This document shows positions 22,522 to 34,481 of a stretch of 64,000 nt of DNA, piece after piece. The notes below the pieces were generated by a model. The model was not told where the DNA came from and ran no database searches. It saw only the letters and a program-made list of their open reading frames with translations. The DNA comes from Nepenthes gracilis. Taxonomy: Eukaryota > Streptophyta > Magnoliopsida > Caryophyllales > Nepenthaceae. The translations under genes and the position numbers were made by a program. The stretch is from NCBI GenBank assembly GCA_033239525.1, contig BSYO01000034.1:2108001-2172000 (forward strand), given 5' to 3'. Each line of letters starts with the position of its first letter. Position 1 is the first letter of the stretch.

Positions 22522-23082
22522 AGATCTGATCAAAATTGAGTCAAGGGCGGACACGAATTGGATTTAAATGAAAATTTATAACCAGTAAGCCGGGCTGGGC
22601 TAGACAAGGTCCGATTGGTTGGGCCAAAAAGAAGCTAAATTGGACCTGTTTGGGCTGGTCTATAGATTTTTTTTAATTTTTAGTATGTTTATTTACAATT
22701 TTATATATACATGAAAAAATTACTCAGAAAAATGCAATATTTTAAAAATTATAATATTTATGATAAAATGAAAGTATATATTTCAATAAAGAATTTTTAT
22801 ATAAAAACTTTTAATTATATAAAAATATAATCTATTAAAATGTTTTTATTGAAACATAGTATTTATTTAAAATAAAAAATATGTTTACAAAAACATTTAT
22901 AATCTGGGCTGAACCTGACCAAACTAGGCGGTTTCACCTGTGACCATGATCGGTCTAAAAGATTAATCTGACCTAATCTATGATTGTGTCTATTCATAAT
23001 ATTTTTATATATTGACCAAATTCTATAAAATTTCAGGTTAGTCGGACAAGGTTGTTCGGGCAGTCTGATTTTAATCAAGTCT
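22522..23082. repeat. Non-autonomous TIR-like element, copy B
   Basis: 561 bp. It starts AGATCTGATCAAAATTGA and ends with the inverse of AGACTTGATTAAAATCAG. It shares its internal sequence with copy A at 5123-5701, for example 'AAAAATATAATCTATTAAAA'. No ORF. Confidence 0.6.
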
Positions 23083-23589
23083 AGTTTGTAGATGGAATTA
23101 ATTGGTCCAGAAGATTAATTTGGCCTAATTTATAACTGTCTGTTCATTTAGACAATATAACAAAATGGATTCCATCTTGATTGAAACGAATCCAATGAAC
23201 CAAGTAAACATAATCAATATAAGTAAAGAGAATAGCATAAAATTATCTGATTCATGGGGATATTAAGAAGGTTTTTTATTATCAGAAAAATTAACTTCAA
23301 TATACAAATCTATCACATTGACGAAAGAGAATTTATATAGCTGCCTCCATTAGGTGAGATTTAAGATTTTTGTTGTTGTTGACTATTTCTTTCCATTCAT
23401 TCCAACCATTTTCATCCTTTTCTTAAAAGTAAAGAAGCTGAGCTAAATGGAGACCAAATTTAAAGGCCTGGTTCATATCAGCCCTTTGCTTAAAACCCTA
23501 CCATCCTTTGCAGGCAGCTAAAGTTAGAAGGTATGATCTTATCATTGATTTTATAATTGGAACACTCTTATCTATAAAGTTCGTTAGTT

Positions 23590-23770
23590 TTCACCAGCGA
23601 CACCTTGGGCCACCCCAGTTGGTCAGCGGCTGCCGATGCCCCTAACCTTGCCACAGATTGCTGATCCCCGCTGCAGGTTGCTTGTGGGCGACACCCCTGT
23701 CCCTCACCACCAGCCATCGACGCCCCCAACTCCACCACTAGCTGGTGACGTCTGCTATCCCACCACTAGT
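23590..23770. other. GC-rich patch inside an AT-rich intron
   Basis: A stretch rich in GACGCC/CCACCA words, in strong contrast to the surrounding sequence. No protein family recognised. Probably a transposon scrap. Confidence 0.4.
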
Positions 23771-24132
23771 TGGAAAATCACCACTCAATGAGCAACCAAT
23801 GATGACCAACGATGTTTTCTTGGCCGCAAAAGATCACAACCGATCGAAAATATCACTAACGAAAAATATTATTGCTTTTAATAATCACATATATCAGTTA
23901 CTATTGATTTGTTTGTGTGATAGCCAAATGTTCTTGTATGAGTCAGAGGTTAAAAAATATTACGAGTAGAAAATCTTTTTCTTTTTTAATCTTTTCCATT
24001 CTCAGGACATTTTCATAGCATTTTTTTTTTTTTTGGATACTAAAAATTTGTTCTGCCTTAGAATGCCTTCTTTCTGAAAATTTTAGTTTTCTACTGTCAT
24101 TGTATGTACCTCATTTTGAATGTCTGCTGCAG

Positions 24133-24975
24133 AAAGTCAGGACCTTCGAGGATCTCCGAGATATGACTCCGTCAGAACGTGCAGAGCTTCTTTCTCAGAC
24201 AGCCGATTTCTCTGCTGCAGAGGTCGAAGATGTGGAGAGGGTGCTCGAATTGATGCCTTCCCTAAAAATCGAAGCCAAGTGTGAAACTGAAGGCGAAGAG
24301 GGCATCCAAGAGGGTGACATTGTGACCATCCATGCTTGGATTAAACTGGATCGTGCCAACGGCTTGATTGGCGCTCTACCCCACGCCACTTACTACCCGT
24401 TTCACAAGCATGAGAATTTCTGGTTTCTGCTTGCAGACTCGACCTCAAATAACGTCTGGTTCTCTCAAAAGATCAGTTTCATGGAAGAAGCTGCTGCGAT
24501 AACCGCCGCGTCAAAAATCATTGAGGAGGCAATGGAGGTTTCAGGGGCAAACGTGAAGGAAACTAGTGCGGCGGTTAGAGATGCTGCCGAGAAGGTTAAG
24601 AGCGGGTCTCGGCTGGTGATGGGAAAACTCCAAGCACCAGTGGAAGGGAACTACAATCTAACTTGTTATTGCCTGTGTGATTCGTGGATCGGCTGCGACA
24701 CTAAGACAAGCCTAAAGATGAGGATTGTGAAACGGACTCGGGCCGGCACACGGGGTGGGGCTGCCGCCGCCGCCACTGAAGAGGGGCCCGTGCAAGAGGA
24801 TGGGGCGGAGGAGGAGGAGATAGAAGAAGAGGGGTACGATGATTACGAGAGCGAGTATAGCGATGACGGGGAGGAGGACCAAGATGCAAAGAAGGGTTCC
24901 ACTGCAAATGGCGCTGCCCATAGAGGGAAAGATAGGCACTCGGATTCAGAAGGTTCAGGCTCAGAAGAGGATTAA
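24133..24975 (+). CDS. ERDJ2/Sec63 homologue, last exon (C-terminal 280 residues)
   Basis: The coding part begins after CTGCAG with '[20 protein letters not shown]' and ends at TAA (24973-24975). The open frame extends upstream to an ATG at 24100, but that part is intron. Blocks typical of the Sec63 domain are '[20 protein letters not shown]', '[10 protein letters not shown]', 'NFWFLLADS', '[12 protein letters not shown]', 'AAAITAASK', '[18 protein letters not shown]' and '[10 protein letters not shown]'. The final 60 residues are very acidic (runs of Glu and Asp with '[11 protein letters not shown]'). In yeast the equivalent acidic tail of Sec63 binds Sec62. The exon looks intact. With the two exons upstream, 346 residues of about 690 are seen. 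Confidence 0.95.
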   Translation, partial: KVRTFEDLRDMTPSERAELLSQTADFSAAEVEDVERVLELMPSLKIEAKCETEGEEGIQEGDIVTIHAWIKLDRANGLIGALPHATYYPFHKHENFWFLLADSTSNNVWFSQKISFMEEAAAITAASKIIEEAMEVSGANVKETSAAVRDAAEKVKSGSRLVMGKLQAPVEGNYNLTCYCLCDSWIGCDTKTSLKMRIVKRTRAGTRGGAAAAATEEGPVQEDGAEEEEIEEEGYDDYESEYSDDGEEDQDAKKGSTANGAAHRGKDRHSDSEGSGSEED

Positions 24976-25380
24976 CAACACACAACACCGTTTGCATAAA
25001 TCCATTGACTGGAAAAATGAGTCGTCTTCTATCTTATCATGAACTCAGAAGCTGATTCTTAGCCTCATTCCCCCTTCACCACCACCACCTTCTGCCGCTC
25101 TCGCCACCCAGAAACGGAAAGATGGAAGCTGACATTGATTTAAACTAAATTCTGATAGTCAGCAGATTTTCAAGTTAGATGGCTTGCATTAAGTTGGCTT
25201 TCACGGGGTTTGATAATTAACTCGCCCACAAACAGGTCAGAAATCATACGATTTTCTGAGTTATGGTTCTTTTAAGTTTATTCCTTTGTTCTTGTTTTTA
25301 TAGCATGCTCAACACAGGGATATAATAGTTGTTTTTTAACCCTCGAACTGTCTATTATCATAAAAAAAAAAAAAAATGAT
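24976..25380 (+). other. ERDJ2 3' untranslated region (probable)
   Basis: Directly after the TAA, less AT-rich up to about 25280, then an A-run at 25360-25376. No unambiguous poly(A) signal can be assigned. Confidence 0.4.
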
Positions 25381-26469
25381 ATAATCGAAGTAAAAATTTT
25401 CAGACATTATTAAAACATCTTTAGAAGATATGTTTATTCTATATATTTATTTTTATATGATTTTATTTTTATATAGATTGATGAATAAAATATCATAATA
25501 TTTAAAAATATTTTATAACATCGCCTTAATGCCAAAAACATATCTCAAGGCATTTGGGTTAGTTGTATATAGTTTTTATTTAATTTTTACGGAAACATTT
25601 GTAGGACAATTGATCGAATATTTCAATCGACGAATTCAATCAAAATTTCTGATTGGCAAATAAAATTGATTTAAATTTAAAATTAAAATAACATTGAATT
25701 CTGTTTCACATATATATATATATATATTTTTAAAAAAACATTTTATAGATAAAATTATACATTCAAGACTAAATAATTATTTAAATTAATTAATATAATT
25801 TATATTATTTATTTATCTAACTTTTAATTCTAACCATTAAATACATAAAAATCTTCTCGTGGTATAACAGCACTTCTATTAAACATTCTCTTGGTGTCAG
25901 AAATTGCGGCCATCGATGATTCGACGGTGCCACAGCAATTTATTTCGATGCCTTGCTATAGAAATTCCAAGACTAAGTTTTGGATTAACTATTACAAAGG
26001 CCTAAAGATGATCGTATGGATTAAGACGAGTCCTTAGTCAATTCCTAAGGAAATCAGGGAGGCTCTATTTTTTAAAGAGATAAATATTATTTATTTTTAA
26101 ATTTAAATTGTTTATTTTTAAATAAATATTATAATTTAATAATTAATTTTAACTAATTTTTATTTTTTAAAAAAATAATTAAATTATAATTATTTATTCT
26201 CTAAAGAAATTTAAACTAACATACGGCTGATGCAAGTTCTTTTTTTCTGAATCAAATAAATTCATATTTGAAATAAAATAATAATAATTTTTTTCAAAAT
26301 TAACCATTTATCCCTCTATTAGATGTGTTCCAAAAATGACTGCGATCAAGTAAATAATTATACAAACAAATAGATCAAATCGATCGCAAATCCCAGATTG
26401 CGGTTTAAGAGGATTAAGCGACCACAATAACTGTGGTGCCCACCACATCAATGCACCGTGTTGCCAAGT
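25381..26469. other. AT-rich intergenic DNA
   Basis: No gene recognised. Contains TA-repeat tracts (near 25712) and long A/T runs. Confidence 0.5.
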
Positions 26470-26720
26470 TACCAATAGTCATGGTAATGGAGTTAATAGC
26501 CGTCAATACATATCACTAATGGGCTATTGATTTCAATATTTTTTAATACATTAACAAAATTGCGATATTTTACTGCATTAACTGTATATATATATATATT
26601 GATTTATATATCTTCTGATAATTTTCTAATACATTTTGTTGTGCCTCAAAAACAATTTGCATCAGACACTAACATATCGCAAGGCTATAATCGATACCGA
26701 TACTAACATGACTGATGTAT
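26470..26720 (-). repeat. GATATATC-rich dispersed repeat, copy 6
   Basis: Right part reads 'TAATCGATACCGATACTAAC' and 'GTATCGATATTTTTCATC', the inverse of the family's left end. The internal part is degenerate, with a TA-repeat near 26587. Confidence 0.5.
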
Positions 26721-26864
26721 CGATATTTTTCATCTATTTGTTACATAATGTCCTCTTCTATTTCAACAATAGTATGCAAATCAAATGCACATATCTCTCA
26801 ACAATTTACTCTGCAATCAAGAGTGGGAACACAAAGATAAAAATGAATAGATCCCTAAATTAGC

Positions 26865-27075
26865 ATGAACGAAAATATTAGTATTAATATTGATATCGAT
26901 GACTATCATATTGTTATATGATATATGAGCCAATACGCATTAGTATTACATATATCAGAAATAAAAATTTTTCTATGAATTGTAATCTGGAAGAAAAACA
27001 ATTATTGATATATCGATGATATAACAATATATTATCAATTTGTCGTGATATCGAAAAATATCAGTATTTGGTTTT
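26865..27075 (+). repeat. GATATATC-rich dispersed repeat, copy 7
   Basis: Begins 'ATGAACGAAAATATTAGTAT' and ends 'GATATCGAAAAATATCAGTA'. It lies 145 bp from copy 6 in opposite orientation. Confidence 0.55.
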
Positions 27076-27743
27076 TTAAGGCTGCCATCATTTCTACATG
27101 TTCTCCAGAGCTTAGGGCTTTTTAAAATGTAAGCAAGTTTCATAATATCTGAACTCAGACATTTCTGAAGCAAACATATAAAGCTCATCATTTGGCATCT
27201 AAATACCCCAAAACTGAAATATCAACAGGACAGCAGCTAATTTGGTATTGAATTTGTTGTCAATAAACAAATGTAAAACTATATCACATTTATCCTTTAC
27301 CTTGCATGTGAAAACACAGAGGCAAATGACTAATCTTTGGATAGAAAAAAAAAAAAAGAGTGGAACGACACGGTCCTAAATAAATTGGCTTTTCAGAAAA
27401 TATAAATGTTTCATTACATAGGAATAAATTTGGCAAATAATGATAGTTCTCGGACAAAGGATTAGAAAAGAAAGATCCATTAGATAACGAATCACCAGTT
27501 CTAAGCCATCGCTAGCAATTAATCAATAATTCAAAGTACTTTTCTTGTATATTCTTGATAAACCAGCAAAGAGAGAGAGAGGGGGGGAGGGGAGGATATG
27601 TCACAAAAATAAGAAGCTCCATAGTCAATTATGTCTATGGTGGTCATGTAAGAAGCTCCTTTAACTACCTTTTAGGGCACTTTCAAATGAAATGATAAAA
27701 AAAAGATCAGAATAAGTGAGAAATAGATCCCTTAAAAGATCTA

Positions 27744-27870
27744 TGTTTTGTAATTATTCTAACTTGAAGGGGGACAGCCAAATGCTTATACCATAGCAGT
27801 CATCAATAGGAAAGGTTGTTAAACTTGAGAGACACTATAATATAATAATAGTGGCTAAGAAGGAATGTAG

Positions 27871-27901
<31 letters not shown>

Positions 27902-28126
27902 ATCCCCACTCCAATTGTAAGAAGTAGTTTTGATGAATGAATGAAAGTGCCCAAGTTCCTAAACCATTAGTAGGTTAGACTTCTTCTAAAATCTCCCTTC
28001 CTCTTTTGTTTCTTTTATCTCTCTACGTGGCCCTTCTCCCTCATCTTTATTCTATTCTTCTGTTTGTTTTTCGTGATTCCTCTTATTCTAAGTTACATTC
28101 TAGTCTATCTAAACTACTATATAACA
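27744..28126 (+). repeat. 5' LTR of the 4.3-kb element
   Basis: Starts TGTTTTGTAATTATTC and ends ACTATATAACA. Contains a CT microsatellite at 27871-27896. It shares 'TTTTGATGAATGAATGAAAG' with the 3' LTR. Confidence 0.85.
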
Positions 28127-28128
28127 AT

Positions 28129-28140
28129 TGGTATCAGAGC
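28129..28140 (+). promoter_or_regulatory. Primer-binding site, tRNA-Met type
   Basis: TGGTATCAGAGC two bases after the 5' LTR: the standard plant initiator tRNA-Met complement that primes reverse transcription. Confidence 0.9.
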
Positions 28141-31100
28141 TCGTTCCAATCGTTGAAAAATCTTGCTCTTGAACACTAAATCTCCACAATTTTTTTTTTC
28201 AAAACCACATATACTCGGTTCTTGGGATTTTTTTTTTTTTCTTTTTCAGTTCTAAAAAAAATCAGAAGATGTACTCTATAATTCAGTACCATAGCAACCA
28301 TCTTGATCTCTTGGTATTCTTTAAGACTCAGATCTCAGATTTCATGTAACAATGATTTGCATCAGCTGCAAACGAATTCTGGTTTTCTGTACTTGAATTC
28401 CGGTTTTGCTTAGTAGTCTGCCTGACCCTCTTGCTTAAGTCTTATTTGGTCTTCAAATCAAAGTTAATTCTTGCTGTTCTTGAAGACTTGAAAGTCAAAT
28501 TATGCAATCCTGATTTGTGCTCTTGAAGAATCGGATCATAGGTGCATGCTCCAAGGGGAGAAACACGTGAAAATTCAGCAAAATACTGATGTAATGGATT
28601 CTTGTGATTTCCTCTTGAATTCTCGCAAAGTATGATGCGCAAGATTATTCAAGGAAGTATATGATGTACTGAATTCTGGAAGCCCCAAATTCCACTTATT
28701 GTGTCCACAATTCTCCACTTCTTGTCCCGTTCTTGAGTCCAACATCAATTAAATTAGATGATTCCTTGATCAGTCAAACCATTGACGAGCAAGAAGCCGG
28801 ATCTGCTTCCAAAGAACTCAGACAGTTCAGCAATTGCATTGTTTCAATTTGTGATGATAGTCTGTGGTAGTAGTTGGGTTCTTACTTGATCATTTGGAAG
28901 TAAGAGCAAACTGACTATTAGAAGTGACCATGGACAATCTAACCTTCTGGTGAATCAAGCTGCAGCATCATTATCATCTGCAGCATCAGTACCTTGCAGC
29001 ACAAGGACTGCTAACACATCAGGAACATTGACAAGCTGTCCTTGATGGGTTTTTTCTTGATACACAGGAGCAAAGTAGTGTTGGCAATAAATGAGTATCA
29101 AAATTTTCATTGCAACTATGAAGTGATACTCAAGGTTCTGAAATCAAGAACCTGAAGCCTGAGAGCAAGGCTTAAAGATCTGAACTGGTAGTTGGCAAAC
29201 CAAAGCTCAAAGTTACCGTTCCATTGGGTTACACTTGGCTACCATTGCTGAATTAGGCCAACATGACTAATTCTGAATGGCTGAAAATATGTGGCATCAT
29301 TAAAATCGTGTCTTGATCTGTCACTGCTAATTCCTCATTCTAACATAAGTGGTTTGAAGCTGGGCAGCCATGCCTTGTTAACCATAGATATGTGAGGGCA
29401 ACATCTTAACAAAGTGGCTGTTTTCCTAATGAAGAGTGGGTTCCACATGGGCTGAGATCAATTGATTGCAGCTGAATTCGTCAGTGTTTTGGTTATTACT
29501 AAAGCTACATTGGATATGTTGAATTGTTACAGCTGTCTGAGTACCTGCAACACTTAAGTAACAGAATTCTGTTATTAGCATTCTTCAGAAACAGAATTAG
29601 CCACGTTTTTGCATTCATAACATTGGCTTCATGATGTCTGGAGCTTTGATTCCTTTGGCAACGTTCTACATCAGAATTATTATAGAACTCTTGCAATAGA
29701 AAAATTCAGATCCTCAATTTTATTCTCCAGAATAGAGAGGAGAACTTAATTCAATTCGAGTTCAGAAGCCAACCTTCACTCTTCAACAGGGTTCAAACTG
29801 AATTATCTTTAGTTCCAAATGAGCTGTCCTATTGCAGAAATTCTTACTCCTGGATTTTTATAAATCCAACAGTAACACAAATTCTTTAAACTTTTTCCCA
29901 ATACTCTGTTAATTCTTCACCACATTCAGCAGCAACCTGATCCACTCTAAGCTTACATCAACAACAACAGATCTCCAGAGCACTAGTCTCAGCAACTCAG
30001 TCTAACAATTGACTAGTACTACAACTAATTCCAATTCCAACAGAGACCTTCATGCTGAAATCCCAGAATCCACCTGATAGAATACTTCCCTGCCTCTTCG
30101 TAGTTCTATATGAACCTTTCAACTGCTGCACTGTTCCTTAGCTACAATTTTACATGATTCAACCTTTCTACCACTGAATCTAATTTCAATCTGATCACAA
30201 CATCAATTCTTTAGCCAATACCACCACTGATCCTTCATCTAGGATAGGTTGCTGCAAAACAAATTTTCATTCCATACCACATTCAACAAATCCTAATCTT
30301 CCTAAATTCAGCCAAGCCCACTTTTGGATTCATTAGTGCCTAATTCAGAAAGAATTTCAGAGATTCGAGTCCATCATTCATCATATATACATCACATTCT
30401 GCATACATCAAACAGGCGACAAGTCCACATGGAGGCCACAGGTATTTTTCTTGCTTGTTTCAACAAATTTGCATTGTATGCAGCTCAGAATTTGCTTCAT
30501 AAGGTGTTTGATCGATTGGGCATCATTATCAACATTCATTGGCAATTCAGCACTACTATAGTGATGGTAGTACCACCATGTGTATCACTTATTTACCACA
30601 ACTGTAAGCTCATGGTCTCCTACAAAGTCCACAAACGCTTCAATGTCTTACAGATATTGCTGTGCCAACTAGTTTCTTAGCATTTTGGGATCATCATAGC
30701 TTATAAAATGGGAATGATCAACAAGTGGCAGACATTTTTGGAGCTCATGGCAATATCTCATACTTACATGTTCACCCACAGTAGGATAAGCCAAGCATCA
30801 TTGGATACAAGACACCATTTGAAGCTAGAAGCACAAGGAATATGTTGTATGGGAGTATTTATTGGCAATGCTTCCCAAACAACCTCCAATTCTGTTTCTC
30901 AAATACAGACCTTCCTGGGTTGGACCAAGCAATAAATATTTTTTATCCTTACATCACAAAGGCAATGTCTCCATCTTCATTCAAATATCAATGGGCAAGG
31001 CAACACAACGATTTTCAAGTCTACATACCACCATCTTCACGTACACCTTCACCAACGCATAGGTCCCATCAACAGATACATATCAACCAGCAGCACATAC

Positions 31101-31711
31101 ACCAAAAACTCCTGCAACGTTTGCAAGATATGGCACCACCGAATGGACAATTACAAACAACAATAAGGCACTCAGCAGATACAACTACAAATGCACAACA
31201 GAACCAACCACAGGAACCAACAGATTTTGCAGGTTGGATCAATAAAGATCACCATCCACAGCAGAAATCAACAAGAACCAGTCCTTCAGCTTGCCAAGAA
31301 ATAACTTCAGATCAGCAAATAGATTACATCATATGTATGGTTTGCATCAGAAACCACTATGTTCAATTTCGGCCTTACAACAAACTGATTTACAGACAGA
31401 CCTCCAATGTGGACGGATTTCCAGAACAAAGGAGACAATATAAACTCAACTTCCTTTTCCTCCAACATTGCAAGTTAAAAGGTCCTATTTTCATCAAAGA
31501 GTCTCCTACCAGCGGTTTAAAACACCATTGGGAGCAAAAAATGGACAGATTTACTAATAAACTCACAATTATAGTGAAGAACACATAACACATTGCTAAT
31601 AGGGCATGTTAGTATAGATCAGCATTAGTTGCATTTACTCTTTCATTGATGTAAGACTTGAAAATAGATCTCAATTCTATCCTTGAGGACAAGGATACTC
31701 GAAGGGCATAT
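28141..31711 (+). other. Internal region without recognised genes
   Basis: No retroelement domain recognised. The longest frame (30842-31588, 248 codons, rich in Gln, His, Thr and Ser) matches nothing I know and has the composition of chance translation. The right end, 'CCTTGAGGACAAGGATACTC' and a short purine stretch before 31712, is the expected polypurine-tract zone. Confidence 0.6.
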
Positions 31712-32076
31712 TGCTACGTAATCATTCTAACTCGAAGGGGGGCAGCCAAGTACTAGTACCATTGTAGTCTATCAATAAGGAAGGTTGTTAAAATTAAAAG
31801 CTATTATGGTAATAGTGGCTAAGAAGGGCCGTAGTCTATATACATCCCTACTCCTATGTTAGAAGCAGTTTTGATGAATGAATGAAAGTACCCAAGTTCC
31901 TAGGCGATTAGTGTGTTAGACCCCTTCTTGAATCTCCCTTCCTCATTTGTTTCTTTATCTCTCTATCCGGCTCCTTTTCTGTCATCTTTTTTCTATTCTT
32001 CTCTTTTTTTTTTTTTTTCTTTTCTTGATTCTCTTATCTAAGTTATATTCTAGTCAATATAAACTATTACGTAACA
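31712..32076 (+). repeat. 3' LTR of the 4.3-kb element
   Basis: Starts TGCTACGTAATCATTC and ends TTACGTAACA. It aligns with 27744-28126 but lacks the long CT repeat. Confidence 0.85.
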
Positions 32077-32081
32077 GTCTA

Positions 32082-32967
32082 ATGACATCAGTCTAGAATT
32101 GGGAAAGCTCCCATACAATTACTCTAACTCTCCCCTTAAAAAAGAGTCTTCATCTACTAAAAATTAAACATCTCATCCAGCCTACCACACCGAGAATGAC
32201 GGCTTGAATTGTGGAGGTGACAAGACACTGCACCGGGCTAATATTTATAGTGGGGAGTAAATAGTATTAAAAGGGAAATTTAATTTTGCTTCAACCAACC
32301 ATTCTTTAGTATCCAAATTCTCCTACAAGGGCGATCAAACGCCTTGCCAAACATTCTTAGAGTAATTACATTCATATTATAAGTTTACTGTAATTTTATC
32401 GAAATGACAATGTGACACCTATTATTTGAATCTACTCAACAAAAAAATAATAATAAAGAAAAAGAGACTACTCAATAATTATTCTATCATAATTCTTATA
32501 GAATTATAGTACACTTAATAAAAATAGTATTTTTCATGATTTTTTTTTCTTAGTGATAATCACTATGTCATATTTTTGTGATTGGCGTGGAATCATTATT
32601 TCTGGAGAAATTTCTTTTCCCCAACTTATAACAATGTACCAATCAACCTGGCAACATAAAAAAAAACGATGGAAAAATGCATTTAATTGATAGAGATATT
32701 CTCACAAACAAGCAGCCCTACAAAAAATTCCCTATCTATGAATTAACCATAAAGAAAATGGCAGTGACCCCTACCTATCAACTGTACATACCGTCTTCAC
32801 GCAGCCCCATATCCAACAATTAACTCCCAAAAGCACCATTTTTAGGTAGGATCCTCACTTTTCAGCCTCCATTGTAGTTTCAAATTGCAGACATTTCATG
32901 CTAACATCATAAAATCCTCGAACTTGAAAGTAGATGAGGAATTTAGAATCAAAGCACTGTCAAAGCT
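32082..32967. other. Intergenic DNA and MinD 3' region
   Basis: AT-rich. The part next to 32968 should include the 3' UTR of the minus-strand MinD gene. No other gene seen. Confidence 0.5.
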
Positions 32968-33963
32968 TCATACTCCAAAGAAAGAGAAGAACCCGCGTTT
33001 CTTGGGCTCCTCCTCCACCATCACGGCCTTCATACTATCTTGTTCCACGAGCCTCCATGCCGCCTGCTCGAATGCAAGTCCCGCCATTGTTGGAGGCTTG
33101 TTCAAGACCAAAGGGTATCCTCTATTCGTGCTCCGAATGACCTCGGAATCCTCTGGTATTACCCCTAGCAATGTCAATCCCAACATCTCCTGAACATCCA
33201 ACACAGACATCATGTCTTCACCTTTGATCATATCAGTTCTAACCCTATTCACGATCATCTTTATATCCTTGATCCCATCGCACTCCAGCAAACCGGTGAC
33301 ACGATCGGCGTCACGCAAGCTCGTGATATCCGGCGTGGTGACGAGGACGGCCTCGTTGGCGGGAGTGATGGCGGTGATAAATCCGGCATCTATTCCTGCG
33401 GGGCAATCGATCAGAATGAAATCTGGGCAGCCCTCCGATCGGTGCTTTAGGGCATCAACAAGCCAAATCAGGGCTTTTCCTCCGAAACCTAAGGGAAGTT
33501 TCGATCTGGGTTTAGATATGCAGAGGAGTTCGAAATTGGACCAGCGTTTGTCCCTAACTAGGGCTTGATCGAGGCGGCAATCGCCGTTGAGGACCTCAAC
33601 GACGGTATAGTTGACGCGGTTCTCGAGGCCGAGGAGAAGGTCGAGATTGCGGAGGCCGACGTCAGCGTCAATGGCAACGACGGAGAATCCGTAGCGGGCT
33701 AAGGAGATGCCGACGTTGGCGGCGGTGGTGGTCTTGCCAACGCCGCCCTTTCCTGAGGTAATGACGACGACGCGAGGGGTTGTACCGGCGAGTTGGGGCT
33801 TCCGGTTGTATTGCACAGCGAATTTGACAATGTTAGAGGAAGAGTAGGGTCTTGGGGATTTAAGGAATTTGGGCGAAATGGGCAAAGGGTTTGGTGGGGT
33901 GAAGGTGGAAGGAGAGGGAGACGAAGGTCTATGGTTGTTGCAGATGGAATGGAGAGTCAACAT
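32968..33963 (-). CDS. MIND1: Septum site-determining protein MinD, chloroplastic
   Basis: Intronless, 331 residues, close to the usual plant length. Residues 1-55 are Ser/Pro-rich and basic, typical of a chloroplast transit peptide. The ATPase core starts 'PRVVVITSGKGGVGKTTT', with the deviant Walker A motif at 71-79. 'VAIDADVGLRNLDLLLGLE' (about 96-114) is the A'/switch I region and 'FILIDCPAG' (182-190) is Walker B. The C-terminus 'KKRGFFSFFGV' fits the amphipathic membrane-targeting helix. MinD is a membrane-associated ATPase of the plastid stroma. With MinE and ARC3 it places the FtsZ ring so that plastids divide at the centre (Arabidopsis ARC11). All motifs are intact. Transcription runs right to left, so the promoter lies right of 33963. 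Confidence 0.97.
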   Translation of the reverse strand: MLTLHSICNNHRPSSPSPSTFTPPNPLPISPKFLKSPRPYSSSNIVKFAVQYNRKPQLAGTTPRVVVITSGKGGVGKTTTAANVGISLARYGFSVVAIDADVGLRNLDLLLGLENRVNYTVVEVLNGDCRLDQALVRDKRWSNFELLCISKPRSKLPLGFGGKALIWLVDALKHRSEGCPDFILIDCPAGIDAGFITAITPANEAVLVTTPDITSLRDADRVTGLLECDGIKDIKMIVNRVRTDMIKGEDMMSVLDVQEMLGLTLLGVIPEDSEVIRSTNRGYPLVLNKPPTMAGLAFEQAAWRLVEQDSMKAVMVEEEPKKRGFFSFFGV

Positions 33964-34481
33964 CGCTGCAGTGAGAAGAGAGGGAGAAAGACGCCGAAAG
34001 AGAGAAGCGGACTGAAATTAAGACGCCATTTTCGCAGCTGAACTGTCGCTCCGTACTGGACACGAAAAGAGACGACGTGGTCCGCTTATCGCTTTCATCC
34101 TCGCCGTCTGGGCGTGTTTAAATGAAAAAATCTATCATCATATTTAAAATTTTAAAAAAAAATTAAAATTAAAATATTTTCATATTATTCGAGATCAAGA
34201 ACACCCATCGCTTAAAAAGAGAAAAAATTTTTTTTTATAATTTAATATGTTAATATTTAAATAAATAATTATAATTTAATTATTTTTTAAAATATAAAAA
34301 ATATTTAAAATTAATTATTAAATTATAATTATTTTAAAATAAATAATTAAGATAAAAAAATAATATCTATCTTTTAAAAAATTATTTAATATTTAAATAA
34401 TATAAATTTACTGGTTGAATTTTTTTAATATCAATATTAATTGATATATTTAACCAAATACTAAAGAATGAAAATTATTTA
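33964..34481 (-). promoter_or_regulatory. MinD 5' flank (probable promoter and 5' UTR)
   Basis: The 150 bp next to the start codon are GC-richer and purine-rich on the plus strand; from about 34120 the DNA becomes strongly AT-rich. No TATA box can be assigned with confidence. Confidence 0.4.

Larger units (their letters stand above)
21679..24132 (+). other. ERDJ2 last intron (2.45 kb), repeat-rich
   Basis: GT at 21679 and AG at 24131-24132. It contains a GATATATC-family copy (21855-22095), the second TIR-like element (22522-23082) and a GC-rich patch at 23590-23770. The rest is AT-rich with no exon recognised. Confidence 0.85.
27744..32076 (+). mobile_element. Non-autonomous LTR retrotransposon, 4.3 kb
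   Basis: LTRs at 27744-28126 and 31712-32076 align well; both run TG to TAACA. A tRNA-Met-type primer site follows the left LTR. Flanking ATCTA and GTCTA match at four of five bases, a probable mutated target-site duplication. The 3.6-kb internal region carries no recognisable gag, protease, RT or integrase block. It reads as long non-coding DNA with scattered frames, as in LARD-type elements. The autonomous parent is unknown; the TG...TAACA ends and Met primer are common in Copia, but Gypsy is not excluded. Confidence 0.82.

Noticed and set aside
24100..24132. ATG at 24100 as the start of a separate 291-residue protein
   Set aside because: The 33 bp before 24133 are intron ending CTGCAG; the ERDJ2 family sequence starts exactly at the splice acceptor.
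27871..27896. CT repeat as a regulatory GAGA-type element
   Set aside because: It lies in a retrotransposon LTR, and the sister LTR lacks the long repeat; ordinary microsatellite expansion.
30842..31588. 248-codon plus-strand ORF
   Set aside because: Lies in the internal region of a non-autonomous LTR element, has Gln/His/Thr-rich chance-like composition and no recognisable domain.
32885..33568. Plus-strand ORFs opposite MinD
   Set aside because: Shadows of the intact minus-strand MinD coding sequence.
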